A DNA stretch of 36,863 nt from Bacteroidota bacterium. GTDB lineage: Bacteria; Bacteroidota; Bacteroidia; Chitinophagales; BACL12. Numbering within the stretch: the stretch's first letter is position 1; every line of letters starts with the position of its first letter. The notes under the pieces were generated by a model. It was not told the origin of the DNA and did not search any database. It was given only the letters and a program-made list of their open reading frames with translations. The DNA lies in the NCBI GenBank assembly GCA_029571985.1, contig JAKQVC010000160.1, positions 1 through 36,863 on the forward strand, in the 5' to 3' direction. Below are positions 32,908 to 36,863 of the stretch, one piece after another. The position numbers were made by a program, and so were the translations under genes.

Positions 32908-34506
32908 CTATTGCTTTATAAATGGTTGCGCGATATAATCACCTTGCGTATTTATCAATTGGATTACATAGGTTCCGCATGGCAGGGTTGATATATCCAG
33001 TGTAGTTTCAAATGTCATGTCTTTTGTTGACAAAAGGTTTCCCTGTAAATCAAATAGTTGTAAGCGCTCTCCTGCGAAAGCACCTGCATCCACCTGAATA
33101 TAGCTTGTTGCCGGATTAGGCCATAAGGCAAGTTGTTGTGCAGCAATTTCCGTTTGCTGAATGGGTACAAGTTCAGAAGCTACTTTGCAGATAAAAATAT
33201 CTGATGCACCCTGTGAATAGATCGTTGAATAACCAGGAACGGTTACATCCGAATTAAAGACGCCCGCTACTAAAGCACCGCCCCGCTCATCGCTGGTAAT
33301 ATTATAAGCATGTGCACCGCTGGTACTGGTGAGTGGAGTTAATTCCATAGCACTGCCATCGAAATTATAGCCAATCATAAAACCACTTGTTCCGGTGCTT
33401 AATAATTGCAGGCCACCAAACTCTGCATCACCATTTACTGTTCCGCAAACAAATACACCATTGCTGCCTACCACTAAATCATACACATAATCCCAGTCAT
33501 AACCGCCACCGGTTTGATACCAGTTTACAGCACCGTTGTCCGGATTAATTTCCAACAAACACATATCAGTTAATCCGAGGGTGTTAATAGTAAATGCATC
33601 TACATACATGCCATCATCAACAGAAAGGCTGAGGTATATATTGCCATTATCTGCAATTCCCAATCCGGCAGGCATACGATTGTTCCCATCATCACCCAAT
33701 ACATTTACCCATACAGGCGATCCTTCTGAGTCTGTTTTTAAAATAAAAGCATCCTCATTGCCATAACTGTTAAAAGAGATGCCCTCAAAAGTGAAATTGG
33801 AAAAAAATCTGCCGGTGATGAGTATATTATTTTCCGCATCAATGGCAACCTTGCTCGAATATTCAAGATCAAGTCCCGGTAATACTTTAATCCATAACGG
33901 CGTTCCGTCTGACGCATATTTTCCGAAAATAATATCGCGGTCACCATATTCGGGTTGTTCTTCTCCGTTAAACGTAAATGGATTACTTATTTCACCAAGA
34001 AAAATAATACTTCCTGTATGGTCTATAGCTAATTGATAGTAATTTGCTGATCCGCTTTCACCTCTAGCCCAGAGCACATTCCCTTCCTTGTCGTATCGCG
34101 CAATAAATGGGTTACCTGAAGCATCATTTGTTAGCGTAATATTTCCAAACTGTGCATCAGCATTAAAATAAATGCCGCTTATGCAATATCCGCCATCAGG
34201 TGTAGTTATTAAATCGTATGCGGCGTAAAAGGCGTCTGATGACTCACCTTTTAGCCAAAGGATATTTCCGTTTTTGTCAAATTTCGCCACATATAAATCG
34301 GAATCGTTGCCGTTAAGTGTTAAGCCGTCAATTGTAATTGAAGTATTGTAGATTCCGGTTATATAATAATTCCCTTCAACATCTGCTGCAAATCCTGCAT
34401 AGTTTTCTCCGGTTTCGGTACCAATGCGATTTAACCAGACAGGCTGGGAAAAACCGGTTATACTTACAATTAATAATACTAAAGTTGCTAAGTTTCTAAA
34501 ATACAT
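32908..34506 (-). CDS. T9SS protein with SBBP-like propeller repeats
   Basis: 532 residues from the ATG at 34506 (the open frame reaches 34569); signal peptide MYFRNLATLVLLIVSITGFS. About seven repeats of 50-60 residues carry patterns such as DLYVAKFDKNGNILWLKG, PFIARYDKEGNVLWARG, DIIFGKYASDGTPLWIKV and DAFILKTDSEGSPVWVNV, each followed by a GNIYLS or GGYCISG-like strand. This is the SBBP-type beta-propeller repeat found in many secreted Bacteroidota proteins. The C-terminus LALWPNPATSYIQVDAGAFA to IAQPFIKQ is a T9SS sorting domain. The function is unknown. It resembles the next gene downstream in design, and each appears to have its own terminator. Confidence 0.82.
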   Translation of the reverse strand: MYFRNLATLVLLIVSITGFSQPVWLNRIGTETGENYAGFAADVEGNYYITGIYNTSITIDGLTLNGNDSDLYVAKFDKNGNILWLKGESSDAFYAAYDLITTPDGGYCISGIYFNADAQFGNITLTNDASGNPFIARYDKEGNVLWARGESGSANYYQLAIDHTGSIIFLGEISNPFTFNGEEQPEYGDRDIIFGKYASDGTPLWIKVLPGLDLEYSSKVAIDAENNILITGRFFSNFTFEGISFNSYGNEDAFILKTDSEGSPVWVNVLGDDGNNRMPAGLGIADNGNIYLSLSVDDGMYVDAFTINTLGLTDMCLLEINPDNGAVNWYQTGGGYDWDYVYDLVVGSNGVFVCGTVNGDAEFGGLQLLSTGTSGFMIGYNFDGSAMELTPLTSTSGAHAYNITSDERGGALVAGVFNSDVTVPGYSTIYSQGASDIFICKVASELVPIQQTEIAAQQLALWPNPATSYIQVDAGAFAGERLQLFDLQGNLLSTKDMTFETTLDISTLPCGTYVIQLINTQGDYIAQPFIKQ

Positions 34507-34610
34507 AGTTTTTGTTTTTGATGTTATAGTTGCCTTTTGATAATGCAGTTGCAGCACGTTGGCTTTCACTGACGATACAAAGGTCTGATGACAGGTAACC
34601 TATTTCAAGC

Positions 34611-34640
34611 AAAAAAAGCCCGAAATCTTAGCATCCGGGC
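34611..34640 (-). terminator. Intrinsic terminator downstream of hutU
   Basis: GCCCG (34618-34622) pairs with CGGGC (34636-34640) around a 13-base loop. On the minus strand the stem is followed by seven T residues. It lies 145 bases past the hutU stop. The rest of the 34507-34784 gap shows no other feature. Confidence 0.7.
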
Positions 34641-34784
34641 GGGATATATTCCTCTGAAAGTATTATAAATAAAGGGTTTCAGCCGAAACTCGACATTTTG
34701 GGAGAGGGCTGTCAACAAGGCATAAAATGGCCGTTTAAACCAGTATAAGATGCAGTTTAAACAGATAAGCCGCTTGCAACAGAT

Positions 34785-36809
34785 TCAGGAAAAGTAATCT
34801 TCCAGTGGCAGATCTACCAGATTGGGTATCGTAACCTGTAGGGTGGGTGTTCGTTCCATTTCACGTTTGATGGCAAATGTGGCTTCTGCATTGCGGGCCC
34901 AGCTGCGACGGGCAATACCATTATTGACATCCCAAAACAACATCATCTGTAAATTGCGATCGGCATCAGCACTGCCATCCAGCACCATGCCAAAGCCACC
35001 ATTCATCACTTCACCCCAGCCCACACCACCACCATTGTGGATACTCACCCAGGTAGCACCTCTGAAGCTATCGCCTATAACATTATGTATGGCCATATCG
35101 GCTGTAAAGCGACTTCCATCATAAATATTGCTGGTTTCCCGAAAAGGCGAATCAGTTCCGCTTACATCATGATGGTCGCGACCTAATACAACCGGTCCTG
35201 CAATTTTTCCTTCACGAATGGCTTTATTAAACGCCTGGGCAATTTTAATTCGACCTTCGGCATCTGCATATAAAATACGTGCCTGACTCCCTACAACCAT
35301 TTTGTTGTGCATGGCTGAGCGTATCCAGTTTATATTATCCTGCATTTGCAAACGGATTTCAGCCGGTGCTTCTGCATACATATCAGCTAAAACATCAGCT
35401 GCAATAATATCCGTTGTATGTAAATCCTTTTCATCATTGCTGCAACAAACCCAGCGGAAAGGACCAAAGCCGTAATCAAAACACATCGGACCTAAAATAT
35501 CCTGCACATAACTGCGATATTTAAAATCGCCATCAGCATCTAAAACATCCGCACCGGCGCGTGATGATTCCAATAAAAAGGCATTTCCGTAATCAAAGAA
35601 ATACATGCCGCTTGAACTCAGTGTATTAATCGCTGCAACATGTCGGCGTAAACTGGCGTACACTTTTTCTTTAAATAACGCAGGCTGTTCTGCCATCATA
35701 ATTTTACTTTCTTCAAAACTTAATCCAACAGGATAATATCCTCCTGCAAATGGATTATGTAGTGAAGTCTGATCACTGCCGATATCAATGCGAATATCTT
35801 CTGAAGCAAGTTTCTCCCATAAATCAACCACGTTACCCTGATAGGCAATTGATACAGCTTCTTTGTTGTCGCGGGCCTCTATCATGCGTTTAATTAAGGC
35901 ATCCAAATCAGCATATACTTCATCCACCCAACCTTGTGCATGTCTTTTTTGTGTGGCTTCAGGATTTACTTCAGCTACCACACACACACCTTTGGCAATA
36001 ACAGTAGCTTTAGGTTGAGCGCCACTCATGCCGCCAAGTCCGGCTGTAACAAATATTTTTCCGGTGCAATCTGTTGCATGCCGATCAATTTTTCGCGCAG
36101 CATTTAATACAGTGATATTGGTGCCATGTACTATTCCCTGCGGACCGATATACATAAATGATCCGGCAGTCATCTGACCATATTGTGTAACGCCGAGCGC
36201 ATTATATTTTTCCCAATCATCCGGCTTCGAATAATTTGGAATCATCATGCCATTTGTAACCACAACTCTTGGTGCAAGTTTATGTGATGGAAATAATCCC
36301 ATAGGATGACCACTATACAGCACCAGTGTTTGTTCATCTGTCATGGTAGCCAGATATTGCATGGCTAAACGGTATTGCGCCCAGTTCTGAAATACTGCGC
36401 CATTTCCACCATATGTAATGAGCTCGTGCGGATGTTGCGCAACTGCATAATCCAGGTTGTTTTGTAACATGAGCATAATACACGCCGCCTGAGTACTTTG
36501 ATGCGGATAATCGGCATAATGTCTGGCCTTAATGGTTGTATCCGGACGGTACCGATACATATAAATGCGGCCATACTGCTTTAATTCTTCAGCAAATTCA
36601 GGTGCTAATGTAGCATGCAACTGCTTTGGAAAATAGCGCAATGCATTGCGCAGGGCTAATGCTTTTTCTGATTTAGATAAAATATCTTTTCGTTTGGGGG
36701 CATGACTTATTTCTGTTGCATAAGGCTTCACCTCCGGTAAGGTGTCTGGAATGCCCTGCAATATTTCTTGCTGAAATACCTCACGTTCACTTTGTGTCAT
36801 GCTGGCCAT
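34785..36809 (-). CDS. hutU: Urocanate hydratase
   Basis: It converts urocanate to imidazolone propionate in histidine breakdown, with NAD+ as a tightly bound electrophile. 674 residues from the ATG at 36809 (MASMTQSE), the long form, about 120 residues longer than the E. coli-type enzyme. Family features are ITYGGNGAVFQNWAQYRLAM (131-150), LYSGHPMGLFPS (164-175), TAGSFMYIGPQGIVHGT (214-230), VTAGLGGMSGAQPKA (254-268), GPMCFDYGFGPFRWVCCS and SIHNGGGVGWGEVMNGGFGM near the end. ATGs at 36836 and 36800 are alternative starts. No other hut gene lies in the window; upstream sequence is cut off. Confidence 0.95.
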   Translation of the reverse strand: MASMTQSEREVFQQEILQGIPDTLPEVKPYATEISHAPKRKDILSKSEKALALRNALRYFPKQLHATLAPEFAEELKQYGRIYMYRYRPDTTIKARHYADYPHQSTQAACIMLMLQNNLDYAVAQHPHELITYGGNGAVFQNWAQYRLAMQYLATMTDEQTLVLYSGHPMGLFPSHKLAPRVVVTNGMMIPNYSKPDDWEKYNALGVTQYGQMTAGSFMYIGPQGIVHGTNITVLNAARKIDRHATDCTGKIFVTAGLGGMSGAQPKATVIAKGVCVVAEVNPEATQKRHAQGWVDEVYADLDALIKRMIEARDNKEAVSIAYQGNVVDLWEKLASEDIRIDIGSDQTSLHNPFAGGYYPVGLSFEESKIMMAEQPALFKEKVYASLRRHVAAINTLSSSGMYFFDYGNAFLLESSRAGADVLDADGDFKYRSYVQDILGPMCFDYGFGPFRWVCCSNDEKDLHTTDIIAADVLADMYAEAPAEIRLQMQDNINWIRSAMHNKMVVGSQARILYADAEGRIKIAQAFNKAIREGKIAGPVVLGRDHHDVSGTDSPFRETSNIYDGSRFTADMAIHNVIGDSFRGATWVSIHNGGGVGWGEVMNGGFGMVLDGSADADRNLQMMLFWDVNNGIARRSWARNAEATFAIKREMERTPTLQVTIPNLVDLPLEDYFS

Positions 36810-36863
36810 AAAAACAATTTGATGCAAAATTACCATTTAACAGCTGCATTACCGAAGTTTCGG

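Overview
The window looks like a chromosomal segment of a free-living member of the Bacteroidota. Six genes encode secreted proteins, and the five that are complete end in Por/type IX secretion (T9SS) type A sorting domains. Several promoters carry the Bacteroidota -7 box TAnnTTTG, Shine-Dalgarno sites are largely absent, and most of the housekeeping proteins (RecQ, ScpA, glycine C-acetyltransferase, a long-form urocanate hydratase) have the usual Bacteroidota form. No rRNA, tRNA, CRISPR array or prophage was seen.

Layout. 1-1224: the 5' part of a large glycine-rich secreted protein gene that leaves the window on the left. 1264-3649: an S41 peptidase and kbl. 3650-4239: the only gene-free stretch over 300 bases, filled with GC-rich repeats (three 102-bp copies and about ten GGGTC-N3-GACCC hairpins) that end 11 bases from the stop of a REP-associated tyrosine transposase (RAYT) gene. 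4943-9053: a minus-strand group recQ - scpA - flippase-like membrane protein. 9210-15405: manC, a T9SS protein, a methionine/glutamine-type aminotransferase overlapping an omega-amidase, and a three-gene SPFH / membrane protein / ribbon-helix-helix operon. 15454-19722: two minus-strand genes for secreted proteins built from repeated CBM48-like modules. 19861-31038: an eight-gene plus-strand operon. 31135-36809: two T9SS repeat proteins and hutU, all on the minus strand.

The most interesting part is 15454-31120. A Nudix-fold regulator of the NrtR/AraR type, without an intact Nudix catalytic box, heads a tightly packed operon: a clan GH-A glycosidase (GH158-like by my reading), two outer-membrane beta-barrel proteins, two lipoproteins with carbohydrate-binding-type domains (one CBM9-like), a GH3 beta-glucosidase and a GH16-like lipoprotein. 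The GH16 + GH-A + GH3 set fits breakdown of a beta-1,3-glucan such as laminarin, but there is no SusC/SusD pair. The two barrels and two lipoproteins may do the capture and uptake work. Divergent from the operon lie two T9SS proteins made largely of six-cysteine CBM48-like modules. Both genes carry the same 15-bp palindrome TTGTAA-N3-TTACAA over the -33 region at almost the same distance from the start codon, and a degenerate copy lies in the promoter region of the regulator gene. This suggests one regulon: secreted glycan-binding proteins, surface capture, barrel-mediated uptake and periplasmic hydrolysis. Regulon membership and substrate are inferences from sequence alone.
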